Origin: a virus
Length of the DNA stretch: 24,304 bases
Direction: 5' to 3' (one strand)
IMG/VR virus record: IMGVR_UViG_3300007516_000141
Span: 1 to 24,304 of that record
How positions within the stretch are numbered: position 1 is the stretch's first letter; every line of letters starts with the position of its first letter. The notes under the pieces are model-generated. The model saw only the letters and a program-made list of their open reading frames with translations, had not been told where the DNA came from and did not search any database. Positions 1 to 6,394 of the stretch are shown piece by piece. The position numbers and the translations under genes are program-made.

Positions 1-1
1 C

Positions 2-139
2 AACGAGTCTGCTGTAGAGTTCGAGCAAAATACCGACGACTCTATCATCTCACGTTTATCGGAGCACGGAATGATCGTCCCCTGCAACTGGCCGTCGATG
101 AGAGCGCGAAAAACAAACGCACCTCCCTTTAAGGGATGA
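2..139 (+). CDS. 3' end of an upstream gene (partial, unidentified)
   Basis: A reading frame enters from the left edge at base 2 and runs 45 codons to a TGA at 137-139. Its residue make-up is protein-like (an acidic stretch VEFEQNTDDS, then a basic end) and about 60% of its third positions are G or C, like the phage genes that follow. The frame starting at base 1 is also open to 132, so the choice of frame is not certain. No family is recognisable from so short a tail. The gene would end about 50 bases before the terminase genes, separated from them by a weak hairpin. Confidence 0.35.
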   Translation, partial: NESAVEFEQNTDDSIISRLSEHGMIVPCNWPSMRARKTNAPPFKG

Positions 140-153
140 TAGAAGGGATTTTT
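124..153 (+). terminator. Weak intrinsic terminator candidate
   Basis: TCCCTT (124-129) can pair with AAGGGA (143-148), which is followed at once by five T (149-153). A second AAGGGA copy at 131-136 competes for the same 5' arm. It lies at the end of the upstream partial gene and before the terminase operon. The stem is only 6 bp, so activity is uncertain. Confidence 0.35.
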
Positions 154-156
154 AAG

Positions 157-185
157 TTGCCCCTGTCAAGCCTTTTTGCTATCCA
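157..185 (+). promoter_or_regulatory. Possible promoter of the terminase operon
   Basis: TTGCCC (157-162) and TATCCA (180-185) are separated by exactly 17 bases and fit a sigma70-type -35/-10 pair at 4/6 and 3/6 positions. Transcription would begin about 191-192, at the ATG of the small terminase gene, and no Shine-Dalgarno sequence precedes that ATG. A leaderless transcript is therefore possible. Both boxes are weak. Confidence 0.25.
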
Positions 186-191
186 TCAACC

Positions 192-587
192 ATGCCACCT
201 AGGAAAAAAAATAAAATAGGTCGTCCTTCCACATTCACCGCCAAGACAGTCAATGAAATTTGCCGACGGCTTTCAAAGGGCGAGGGTCTAGCGGTAATTT
301 GCAGAGATGACAAAATGCCAGGGGTTCAGACCGTTTACGACTGGGCCTTTAAATATGAGGATTTTTCCGTTGCCATCGTACGCGCGAGAGATCAGGGATT
401 CGATGCAATCGCCCAAAAAGCCTTGGAGATTGCCGATGAACGAGGAGAAGACCCGCAATCCCGCCGGGTGATGGTGGATACCCGGCTGAAGCTCCTGGCG
501 AAATGGTGCCCGAAGAGATACGGGGACAAGATCGAGGTGGAGCAGACAGGCCAGCAAATCGTCACTGTAGTGATTGGCGGAGAATGA
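192..587 (+). CDS. terS: Terminase small subunit, Sf6 gp1-like
   Basis: A 131-residue protein expected to recognise phage DNA and start genome packaging with the large subunit. It begins with a basic patch (PPRKKNK), followed by GRPSTFT and a helix-turn-helix-like region (about residues 15-60) ending in VYDWAFKY. This layout is typical of Sf6-type small terminases, in which a GRP-x-x-F element precedes an HTH with a W near its end. The C-terminal half has the characteristic RLKLLAKWCPKRYGDK stretch. The gene lies directly before the large subunit and overlaps it by four bases (ATGA, 584-587), so the two are probably translationally coupled. The ATG has no clear ribosome binding site. Confidence 0.85.
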   Translation: MPPRKKNKIGRPSTFTAKTVNEICRRLSKGEGLAVICRDDKMPGVQTVYDWAFKYEDFSVAIVRARDQGFDAIAQKALEIADERGEDPQSRRVMVDTRLKLLAKWCPKRYGDKIEVEQTGQQIVTVVIGGE

Positions 588-1924
588 CCGGCGACACCGA
601 AATAAGGCTGGAAATCAACCCGCGCAAGCAGATGCGGCCGTATCTGGAGCGTAAGGAGAGATGGGCCTGCATGGTCATTCATCGCAGGGGCGGGAAGACA
701 TTCGCCTGCATTCAGGATCTCCTGACCAAGGCTTTGACCTTCAAGCGTCCGGGCCCCCCTCTCCGGTATGCCTACATCGCGCCCACACGCGACCAGGGGA
801 AGGACATCGCTTTTGGATATTTGGTCTCCTTCGCAGGCCAGATACCAGGCGTGGAGATAAACCGCGCCGATTTGATGATCACCTTTCCGAATAAGGCGAG
901 CATCAGGATTTACAGTGGTGAATCATACGACCGGATGCGTGGACTGTATTTCGATGGAGTGATTTTTGATGAGTATGACGACGTTGACCCCGGCGCGTGG
1001 AACTCAGTGGTGCGTCCTACCCTCTCCGATTACACGGGCTGGGCTACATTCATTGGCACCCCAAAGGGCCGGGGGAGCTTCTGGAGGCAATGGAGCTATG
1101 CCTTGCAACAAGATGACTGGTTCACCCTCATCCTCAAGGCGAGCGAAAACGGGATCATCAACCCAGAAGAGCTGGCCGACATCAGGAAATCAACCCCGGA
1201 GCATATTTATCAACAGGAATATGAGTGTTCGTTTGCCATCGGTCGGCCTGGGGCCATCTTCTCGAAGCAGATTGAAGCGGCAAGGGCCTCCATGCGGATT
1301 ACCGATAATGTCCTCTGGTTCAAAGAATTGCCGGTCTATTCATCGTTTGACGTTGGAGCGGCCCGAAATCAAAAGGTCTGGATCTGGCAAATGGTTGGTG
1401 ACCGGATCAACTACCTCGAAGCTCTCTCTGGTGATGACGAATGTAAGACTCCCGCTGATTGGGCTGCCCGCCTCATGACGAAAAGATACCGCTACGGAGC
1501 CCACTTCCTCCCGCATGATGCTTGTGCGGAGAATGGCGGTCTCTGGCAAGATGGCCTCGGCACAGGTGGGTTGTCTCATGTGGTCGGAGTGCCTCGGCAA
1601 AGGTCAGTGTGGGATGGGATCAACCTAGCCGTGGATGCCTTCGAGCGGGTGCATTTTAATGATTCGGGTTGCTCGGATGGGCTTGACGCTCTGGACGCCT
1701 ACCATTCCAAGGAGGAACGCGATGGTGTGACGATCAAGGATGTTCCCTCCCACGATTGGGCCTCCCACTACTCGGATGCGTTCTCCCTATCGCACCAAGC
1801 CATCAAGGCGGGGCTCGTTATGGACAGAAGCGCAATTGCGGCCCGTCCACGATCCGGCCAGCGTCCCACCGTCCACTTGGGTATTCGGGGGACAAATTCA
1901 ATCAAGGTCAATATCCGTCGATGA
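584..1924 (+). CDS. terL: Terminase large subunit (packaging ATPase-nuclease)
   Basis: A 446-residue motor that pumps DNA into the procapsid through the portal and cuts concatemers. The visible ATPase motifs are a deviant Walker A, HRRGGKT (residues 33-39), a Walker B with catalytic Glu, VIFDEYDD (about 126-133), and a coupling motif IGTPKGRG (157-164). The nuclease domain follows, with candidate metal-binding acidic residues at D256 (SFDVGAA) and in DGLDALDAY (about 365-373). The reading frame is open further upstream, to 503, but ATG 584 is chosen. It sits on the stop of the small subunit (ATGA) with GGAGA just before it, and family members begin shortly before the Walker A region. The next gene starts on its stop codon. 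Confidence 0.93.
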   Translation: MTGDTEIRLEINPRKQMRPYLERKERWACMVIHRRGGKTFACIQDLLTKALTFKRPGPPLRYAYIAPTRDQGKDIAFGYLVSFAGQIPGVEINRADLMITFPNKASIRIYSGESYDRMRGLYFDGVIFDEYDDVDPGAWNSVVRPTLSDYTGWATFIGTPKGRGSFWRQWSYALQQDDWFTLILKASENGIINPEELADIRKSTPEHIYQQEYECSFAIGRPGAIFSKQIEAARASMRITDNVLWFKELPVYSSFDVGAARNQKVWIWQMVGDRINYLEALSGDDECKTPADWAARLMTKRYRYGAHFLPHDACAENGGLWQDGLGTGGLSHVVGVPRQRSVWDGINLAVDAFERVHFNDSGCSDGLDALDAYHSKEERDGVTIKDVPSHDWASHYSDAFSLSHQAIKAGLVMDRSAIAARPRSGQRPTVHLGIRGTNSIKVNIRR

Positions 1925-2277
1925 CTCCGATTGACCGAGTGAGGCAGCTCTATCGACAGTGGCCGCAACCTCGAACCTTCGAGGAAGATGTCCGCGCCCA
2001 TTTGCAAGTTGGCCATGTGCTCCACAATGATGATTGCTTTGGTTTGGGGAGAGCGGTCAATCGGTGGGCTGGTTCGGAAATTATCGATGACCCTTGGCGC
2101 AGCTTTGATAAGGCGGACCAAAACGCATGGCTGATTTTTGCATACGCGGGGCGACTCAAAACAATTCTTGACTTTATCCCCTACAAATTGCAATTCATTG
2201 GTTTCCAACGACGGGGAAAAACAATCCGGTATTATGATTTTGACAAACTTCTTCAGCGCATTCGGCAAGCGGGTTAA
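1921..2277 (+). CDS. Conserved podophage protein next to terminase, function unknown
   Basis: A 118-residue protein starting in an ATGA overlap with the terminase stop (1921-1924). It opens with IDRVRQLYRQWPQPRTFEED, then VGHVLHNDDCFGLGRAV and a tryptophan-rich middle, and ends with FIPYKLQFIGFQRRG and YYDFDKL. This matches the shape of a small protein often found between terminase and portal in related podophages (phage-typical pattern F-x-x-GR-x-V, then IP-x-x-L-x-x-x-x-FxRR). That similarity is from memory. No catalytic motif is apparent. Its position suggests a packaging or virion-assembly role, which is inference. Confidence 0.75.
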   Translation: MTPIDRVRQLYRQWPQPRTFEEDVRAHLQVGHVLHNDDCFGLGRAVNRWAGSEIIDDPWRSFDKADQNAWLIFAYAGRLKTILDFIPYKLQFIGFQRRGKTIRYYDFDKLLQRIRQAG

Positions 2278-2560
2278 TCCTGGCCAATTCTTTTTTGGGG
2301 GCGGACAGTCGGCACCATCGGCACCGAAGCCGGTAAAAATGCCAGCGGCACCGCAAGTCACGATCCCAGCGCCGCCACCTCCTCCGCCTCCCATTCCGCC
2401 GGCCCCCACGGTGAGCAATCTTGACGCTTCACAGGCCGCGACCGATCAGAAGACACAGGCCGCCAGGCGCAAGGGAGTTCGCTCCACGCTGATCGCTGGC
2501 GAGTCCACGGGTGCGCTTTCTCCTGCTACGGGCAGCCAAAACAAAACCCTTCTCGGGTAA
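2234..2560 (+). CDS. Small proline-rich phage protein with C-terminal LLG motif
   Basis: About 108 residues. A hydrophobic/glycine start is followed by an alanine-proline tract containing seven consecutive prolines (about residues 47-53). The C-terminal half has RRKGVRSTLIAGESTG and ends NKTLLG. An arginine-rich RKG-x-x-S-T element followed by a terminal K-T-L-L-G is typical of a small protein encoded just before the portal in many podophages (recalled similarity). The start is uncertain. ATG 2234 overlaps the previous gene by 44 bases and has no ribosome binding site, and the frame is open further upstream to 2138. It ends directly before the portal ATG. Its role is unknown, perhaps at the connector. 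Confidence 0.65.
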   Translation: MILTNFFSAFGKRVNPGQFFFGGGQSAPSAPKPVKMPAAPQVTIPAPPPPPPPIPPAPTVSNLDASQAATDQKTQAARRKGVRSTLIAGESTGALSPATGSQNKTLLG

Positions 2561-4258
2561 ATGGTTGATAAAATTCCAGACGGCGGGCATTCTCTCGCTA
2601 AATACTGCGGAGAAAGACTTGCGAGCCTCAAGAGCGCTCGGGCATCTTGGGAGCCGACTTGGGATGAGTTGGCCCGCTACATCATGCCGAGAAAAGCGGG
2701 GAAGATTTACCATTCCACGACTTCGCCGGACACTTCAGCGGAAGAAGAACTATTTGATTCGACCGGAGTTTTTGCCAATCAGACTCTTGCTAATGGGCAA
2801 ATGTCCTACATCACGCCTGCGGATTCTCGATGGTTTACGCTTGATGCTCCAATGAGCAAGAAGGGTGACGATGAGGTTGATTCATGGTTTCAGAAATGTT
2901 CGGAGATCACCCAAGCGGAATTGGCAGGCTCAAATTTTTATTCTGAGATTCACGAGTTGTATTTTGACGATGGATGTTTCGGGACCAGTTGCATGATCGT
3001 ATTGCCAGGGAAGTCGGTCTCATTGAATTTCGAGGCTTTGCCAATCGGTTCCTACTGGATCGACGAGGACGACGAAGGCAAAATTGATACGCTTTTTCGC
3101 GAGATTCAGCTTTCAGCCAGGCAGGCGGAAATGAAATTTGGCGCGGACAATCTCAGTCCCAAAATGACGGCGGCTTTGGAGAAGTTTAGGAAGGACGGCA
3201 AGCAAGGATCGCCCTTCACGGTGTCTCATGGTATTTATCCGCGTCCCTATGATGAGCGGGAACCGGGGAAGATGGACCGGAAAAACAAGCCTTGGAGGTC
3301 TGTTTACTTCATTGCTGGGGAAAACCATCTTATTTCCGACGAGGGATTTGATGAGAAGCCGTTCTTTGTTTCCCGTCATGCGATAAAGAGCGGTGACATT
3401 TACGGGACTTCTCCCGGACAATCGGCACTAGCCGACCTGCGGCAACTGAATTTTCTGGTCAAGCAAATGGACGCCTTGGCAGAAGTGACGGCCTTCCCTC
3501 GCTTTCTTGCGCCATCCTCTATGGTGGATGAGATTGACCTTCGGGCTGGTGGTATGACTATATTCAACGAAAACCTGCCTGGTGCTCTGCCGAAAGAATG
3601 GATGACTGCGGGCCGTTATGATGTCGGGCTTGACCGCGAGAAGCGAAAACAAACCGCCATCGAACGATTGTTCTACGTTGATCTTTTTCAAATGTTCTCC
3701 CAGGTTGATAAACAAATGACGGCGCGAGAAGTTGCCGAACGAGCATCGGAAAAGCTGGCTCAATTCACACCGGCCTTTGCCCGCAAAACCACCGAACTTA
3801 TCACTCCACTACTTCAGCGTGTCTTTGGCATCCTCCTCCGTGCGGGCAAGTTCCCTCAACCTCCCATGCAAGCCATCGAACAAGGGGCCGATGGTGCGTT
3901 CCTCCCAGATCCCTCTGTCGCTTATAATTCGCGGGTAGCTCTTGCAATCAAAGCCCTCCAAAACACGGCATTTTTTCGGTCGATGGAAATCAATATGCCT
4001 CTCGCCCAGCAACATCCCGAGATCATGGATAATTACGATCTCGACAAGATTTCCCGCGATACCAGCCGGAATGACGGCTTGCCCGCTGATTGGATGCGGG
4101 ATAAAGACGAAGTTGATGAGATCCGGGCCGGTCGGGCTCAGGCCCAGGCAGAAGCCGCGCAGCAACAGCAAATGTTGGATGCGTCGATGGCGGCAAAGAA
4201 TGTTGGCGGGATCAAACCAGATTCAGTTGCAGGACAAGCCATCTCGAAAGAATTATGA
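2561..4258 (+). CDS. Portal (head-tail connector), T7 gp8 family
   Basis: A 565-residue portal forming the dodecameric ring through which DNA enters and leaves the head and to which the tail attaches. T7-type portals are 530-570 residues. Family-like features are an N-terminal helix ending in WDELARYIMPRK, then ELFDSTG and LANGQMSYITP (about residues 60-90). The middle contains YGTSPGQSALADLRQLNFL (about 282-300), and there is a late TAREVAERASEKL helix corresponding to the stem/crown region. A glutamine/alanine-rich tail (AQAEAAQQQQ) lies near the C terminus, common in these portals. The ATG immediately follows the preceding TAA, and its own stop overlaps the next start (ATGA, 4255-4258). 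Confidence 0.92.
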   Translation: MVDKIPDGGHSLAKYCGERLASLKSARASWEPTWDELARYIMPRKAGKIYHSTTSPDTSAEEELFDSTGVFANQTLANGQMSYITPADSRWFTLDAPMSKKGDDEVDSWFQKCSEITQAELAGSNFYSEIHELYFDDGCFGTSCMIVLPGKSVSLNFEALPIGSYWIDEDDEGKIDTLFREIQLSARQAEMKFGADNLSPKMTAALEKFRKDGKQGSPFTVSHGIYPRPYDEREPGKMDRKNKPWRSVYFIAGENHLISDEGFDEKPFFVSRHAIKSGDIYGTSPGQSALADLRQLNFLVKQMDALAEVTAFPRFLAPSSMVDEIDLRAGGMTIFNENLPGALPKEWMTAGRYDVGLDREKRKQTAIERLFYVDLFQMFSQVDKQMTAREVAERASEKLAQFTPAFARKTTELITPLLQRVFGILLRAGKFPQPPMQAIEQGADGAFLPDPSVAYNSRVALAIKALQNTAFFRSMEINMPLAQQHPEIMDNYDLDKISRDTSRNDGLPADWMRDKDEVDEIRAGRAQAQAEAAQQQQMLDASMAAKNVGGIKPDSVAGQAISKEL

Positions 4259-4560
4259 CAATAGCGGAAAAGCAAAGCTCCCGAAAGCTCAAGTCCGACC
4301 AAGAGCACGGCCAGAGGATTTCCCTCTATCGTCAAGTTTTTGGATCGACTGAGGGACAAGCGGTCCTAGCTGATCTATCCAAGGCAGCCGGGCTGACTTC
4401 CCGCGTGTTCATGCTGGCGGATAAGGGCGACCATTCTGCCTATGACCCTCTTAAAGCTGCCCTAAAGGATGGTGGCCGTGATGTGATTATCCGCATCCAT
4501 GAGATCCTTTCTTCTCCAATCGAGGAGGAAAAACCAAAACCCAAAGTTAAAAAATCATGA
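4255..4560 (+). CDS. Bbp19-like small phage protein
   Basis: A 101-residue, charged, mostly helical protein coupled to the portal by ATGA. The core VFGSTEGQAVLADLSKAAG (about residues 23-41), followed by a GGRDVIIRIHEIL helix (about 74-86), fits the Bbp19-like phage domain. That family takes its name from a Bordetella phage BPP-1 virion-region gene and is usually found beside the portal. The C terminus is a lysine/proline tail (EEEKPKPKVKKS). The exact role is unknown. Its stop overlaps the next start (ATGA, 4557-4560). The family call is from memory of the pattern F-x-x-x-x-G-x-x-VL-x-DL. Confidence 0.65.
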   Translation: MTIAEKQSSRKLKSDQEHGQRISLYRQVFGSTEGQAVLADLSKAAGLTSRVFMLADKGDHSAYDPLKAALKDGGRDVIIRIHEILSSPIEEEKPKPKVKKS

Positions 4561-4907
4561 TCGAATTAAAAGGAAACACCGTCTTGCGAGATGGGGAAGA
4601 GGTTGGAGTGGTGGACGAAAAGAACGTCTTCCATCCAGTCCAAGGCTTGCACCACAAGACCGTCACAATGGTCGAAAAGGAACTTTCCAAAAACCAGGGT
4701 GGACAAGCGGCAAGTCGCTTGCCTCATAAGCAAGAGATCGCCGGTTCGAGTCCGGCCCCTGGCACCACTTCGCTTAAAGGCGAGCCTGAACGAACTGAAC
4801 TTGGGGACATTGACCCGGATCTGATCGAATGGCGGCGCGAGAATTGGACGGAAGCTGATTTCGTCGCGTTATATCCCGCATCCCGGTTGCGGCAACTCGG
4901 GCTTTAA
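4557..4907 (+). CDS. Small protein whose gene contains an entire tRNA
   Basis: A 116-residue reading frame coupled by ATGA to the preceding gene. Residues 1-45 look like an ordinary small domain (beta-like, with VLRDGEEVGVVDEKNVF). Residues about 72-116 are acidic and end with a WRRENWTEADFVALYP element. Residues 46-71 are the in-frame translation of the tRNA at 4693-4767 and include AGSSPAPGT, the peptide classically produced when a tRNA T-arm is read as protein. The tRNA is 75 nt, a multiple of three, and introduces no stop, so the two halves stay in phase. Whether both halves form one functional protein is unproven. Function is unknown. Confidence 0.6.
   Translation: MIELKGNTVLRDGEEVGVVDEKNVFHPVQGLHHKTVTMVEKELSKNQGGQAASRLPHKQEIAGSSPAPGTTSLKGEPERTELGDIDPDLIEWRRENWTEADFVALYPASRLRQLGL
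4693..4767 (+). tRNA. tRNA with CAT anticodon (Met or Ile2), encoded CCA
   Basis: A full cloverleaf can be drawn. The acceptor arm is 4693-4699 with 4757-4763 (six pairs, with A-C opposed at position 1-72). T8 and G9 follow. The D stem GAC/GTC (4702-4704 and 4714-4716) carries a loop with GG. The anticodon stem is CTTGC/GCAAG around loop CTCATAA, with anticodon CAT at 4725-4727. The variable loop has five nt. The T stem GCCGG/CCGGC holds loop TTCGAGT. A73 and a genomic CCA (4765-4767) complete it. Tertiary partners T8-A14, G15-C48 and G18G19 with T55C56 are all present. The anticodon stem lacks the three G-C pairs of initiators, so this is elongator Met or, if lysidine-modified, Ile(AUA). Confidence 0.88.
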
Positions 4908-4910
4908 TTT

Positions 4911-5282
4911 ATGGACAAAAAAGCTAAATCAAAAAAGGCGACAGTGAAAAAGAAAATCTCCGTCAGACCTCCGGTAAAGAAAAGCCAAGCGCGAAAAACT
5001 AGTTCAAGAGTTCTGTCCACAATGCAGAGGGTTGTTGAAGAGATTCATAATAAAAACCAAAAAATGAGGAATGACCTCATTGACTCGATGGCGTCCGACC
5101 TTTCAAAGAAAATTCAAGAGGCAGTGAGGCTGGCGGCGTTAGATCGCGACATGGAAAGGTTCGTTGAATGGGGGATAGGCAGCCATTGGGATGCATACAA
5201 CGTCATTGAAGAAGCCACTAATAGCGGAGCAAGAAAAGCAATTTCATGGCTCAGACTTCAAGGGCAAAATATAAATTTATGA
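4911..5282 (+). CDS. Lysine-rich, AT-rich hypothetical protein
   Basis: A 123-residue protein of unknown function. The first 35 residues are strongly basic (MDKKAKSKKATVKKK...), which suggests nucleic-acid contact. A charged helical stretch follows (VVEEIHNKNQKMRNDLIDSM, about residues 43-62), then SDLSKKIQEAVRLAALDRDM, so a coiled coil is plausible. The first 180 bases are about 42% GC against about 57% in the scaffold gene that follows, so it may be a late arrival in the assembly operon. It begins three bases after the preceding stop, and its stop overlaps the scaffold start (ATGA, 5279-5282). There is no clear ribosome binding site. Confidence 0.6.
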   Translation: MDKKAKSKKATVKKKISVRPPVKKSQARKTSSRVLSTMQRVVEEIHNKNQKMRNDLIDSMASDLSKKIQEAVRLAALDRDMERFVEWGIGSHWDAYNVIEEATNSGARKAISWLRLQGQNINL

Positions 5283-6127
5283 GCGAAGAAACCACTACCA
5301 CCGAGGCGACCACGGAAGCCCCTGCCACCACAACCGAAGCAACCGCAACAACCCAAGCGCCGCCTCCTGCTGGCTTCGTTGGTGAAGATGGCGCGTTTGT
5401 CGAGGGATGGACTGACCGCTTGCCGGAAGAGATGGGCGATGCCAGATCAACTTTTGGCAAATTCAAGTCACTGCCTGATATGGCCAAGAGCTATCGGGAA
5501 CTCGAAACCCGCCTTGGAAAACCAGTAGGGGTAACGGTGCCTGGCGAAAATGCCAAGCCGGAAGAAGTGGCTGCCTATCGAAAGGCGGTGGGCGCTCTGG
5601 AATCCGTCGATGAATATGCCAAGATCAAACCGGAGAACTTGCCGGAAGGTCTCGACTGGAATGACGATCTATCAAAGCCGGTCTATGAACTGGCCCACAA
5701 ATACAACATCCCAGCGGAGGCGGTGAAAGAATATGTGGCCCTCCGCGCTCAGCAAGAGTCTGGCCGGATCGTCGCGACGACGGGCGAACTGCAACGGCAA
5801 CTGGACGAAGGCACTGCCACTTTGAAAAAGGATTGGGGCGAGAATTACGACAAAAATCTTCATCGTGTCGCCCAGGCGGCAAAAATTGCTGGGGTGGATG
5901 CGACGACGGCGCCAGGGTTCCGCGACCCGGAGACGCTTAAAGGCTTTCTTCGCCTCTCGGAAAAGCTCTCGGATGATGTTTGGCAGACCGGCGCAACCAG
6001 CAACAGTGCATCTATGTCGGCCAAGGACATCCAGACCAATCCTCAGAATCCGCTCTACGACCGATACCAGAAGGGCGACCCTGATGTGGTGGCCCAGGTT
6101 CGCTCTTTGATAAAGCGAGGACAATAG
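5279..6127 (+). CDS. Capsid scaffold protein, T7 gp9-like
   Basis: A 282-residue acidic protein placed between portal and capsid, the T7 gene 9 position. Scaffolds guide coat assembly and leave before maturation. The N terminus is a low-complexity Thr/Glu/Ala segment (about residues 1-30), followed by FVGEDGAFVEGWTDRLPEE. A helical middle contains LPDMAKSYRELETRLGKPVG and Glu/Lys-rich helices. The C terminus is basic (VRSLIKRGQ), as expected for a coat-binding tail. ATG 5279 is preferred over the upstream in-frame ATG at 5246 because it forms an ATGA overlap with the previous stop and begins the acidic low-complexity segment. A strong terminator follows 25 bases after the stop. Confidence 0.82.
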   Translation: MSEETTTTEATTEAPATTTEATATTQAPPPAGFVGEDGAFVEGWTDRLPEEMGDARSTFGKFKSLPDMAKSYRELETRLGKPVGVTVPGENAKPEEVAAYRKAVGALESVDEYAKIKPENLPEGLDWNDDLSKPVYELAHKYNIPAEAVKEYVALRAQQESGRIVATTGELQRQLDEGTATLKKDWGENYDKNLHRVAQAAKIAGVDATTAPGFRDPETLKGFLRLSEKLSDDVWQTGATSNSASMSAKDIQTNPQNPLYDRYQKGDPDVVAQVRSLIKRGQ

Positions 6128-6152
6128 TTCGCCCTAAACGGGCATCATGAGG

Positions 6153-6191
6153 GGCCGGTCACCAATGGGTTTTGGTGGCCGGTCTTTTTTT
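6153..6191 (+). terminator. Strong intrinsic terminator after scaffold
   Basis: A 13-bp stem (6153-6165 with 6172-6184, two G-T wobbles) around loop TGGGTT is followed directly by seven T (6185-6191). It ends the packaging/portal/scaffold transcript and separates it from the capsid unit. Confidence 0.9.
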
Positions 6192-6223
6192 GCGCGATAA
6201 CGGATCGAATTAAAATATTTGTG

Positions 6224-6252
6224 TTGACTGGATGCGGGAAATTTCATAAAGA
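6224..6252 (+). promoter_or_regulatory. Candidate promoter of the capsid unit
   Basis: TTGACT (6224-6229, 5/6 to the -35 consensus), a 17-base spacer and TAAAGA (6247-6252, weak) lie in AT-rich DNA between the scaffold terminator and the capsid gene. The context TTGTnTTGACTnGAT (6219-6233) recurs just before the tail fibre gene. A dedicated promoter for the highly expressed coat would make sense here. The -10 box is poor, so the assignment is tentative. Confidence 0.4.
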
Positions 6253-6297
6253 ATAAATTCAGCAATAAAGCGGACAACCTCCTTCGTGTGGCCCGCC

Positions 6298-6357
6298 GAT
6301 GGCAATCCCAAGACGGAAACCCGGAAACGGACAATTTCGCTGCCATGGGCGCAGTTT
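6298..6357 (+). promoter_or_regulatory. Capsid mRNA leader with possible stem
   Basis: The 200 bases between the terminator and the capsid start hold no convincing gene. ATGGCA (6299-6304) can pair perfectly with TGCCAT (6351-6356), closing a large A/C-rich loop about 40 bases before the capsid ATG. An in-frame ATG at 6299 lies in this stem. The extra 32 residues it would add to the capsid look non-protein-like, and there is no ribosome binding site, so it is treated as leader. The regulatory role is speculative. Confidence 0.25.
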
Positions 6358-6394
6358 AAACCACAACGAAATTCAACAGGAGATTATTAATCTT

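Noticed and set aside
503-583. N-terminal extension of the large terminase
   Set aside because: It would overlap the small subunit by 85 bases with non-native residues; ATG 584 has ATGA coupling and GGAGA in front.
1768-2418. 216-codon minus-strand frame rich in glycine
   Set aside because: It is the antisense image of the large terminase end and the proline-rich gene; the glycine run mirrors the proline codons.
4693-4767. Phage attachment site in a tRNA
   Set aside because: attP sites usually match only a tRNA 3' part and lie beside an integrase gene. Here the tRNA is complete and inside the structural operon, and no integrase is in the window.
6299-6394. Extended capsid start
   Set aside because: No ribosome binding site, and the added residues look like translated leader; AGGAG before 6395 favours the shorter form.
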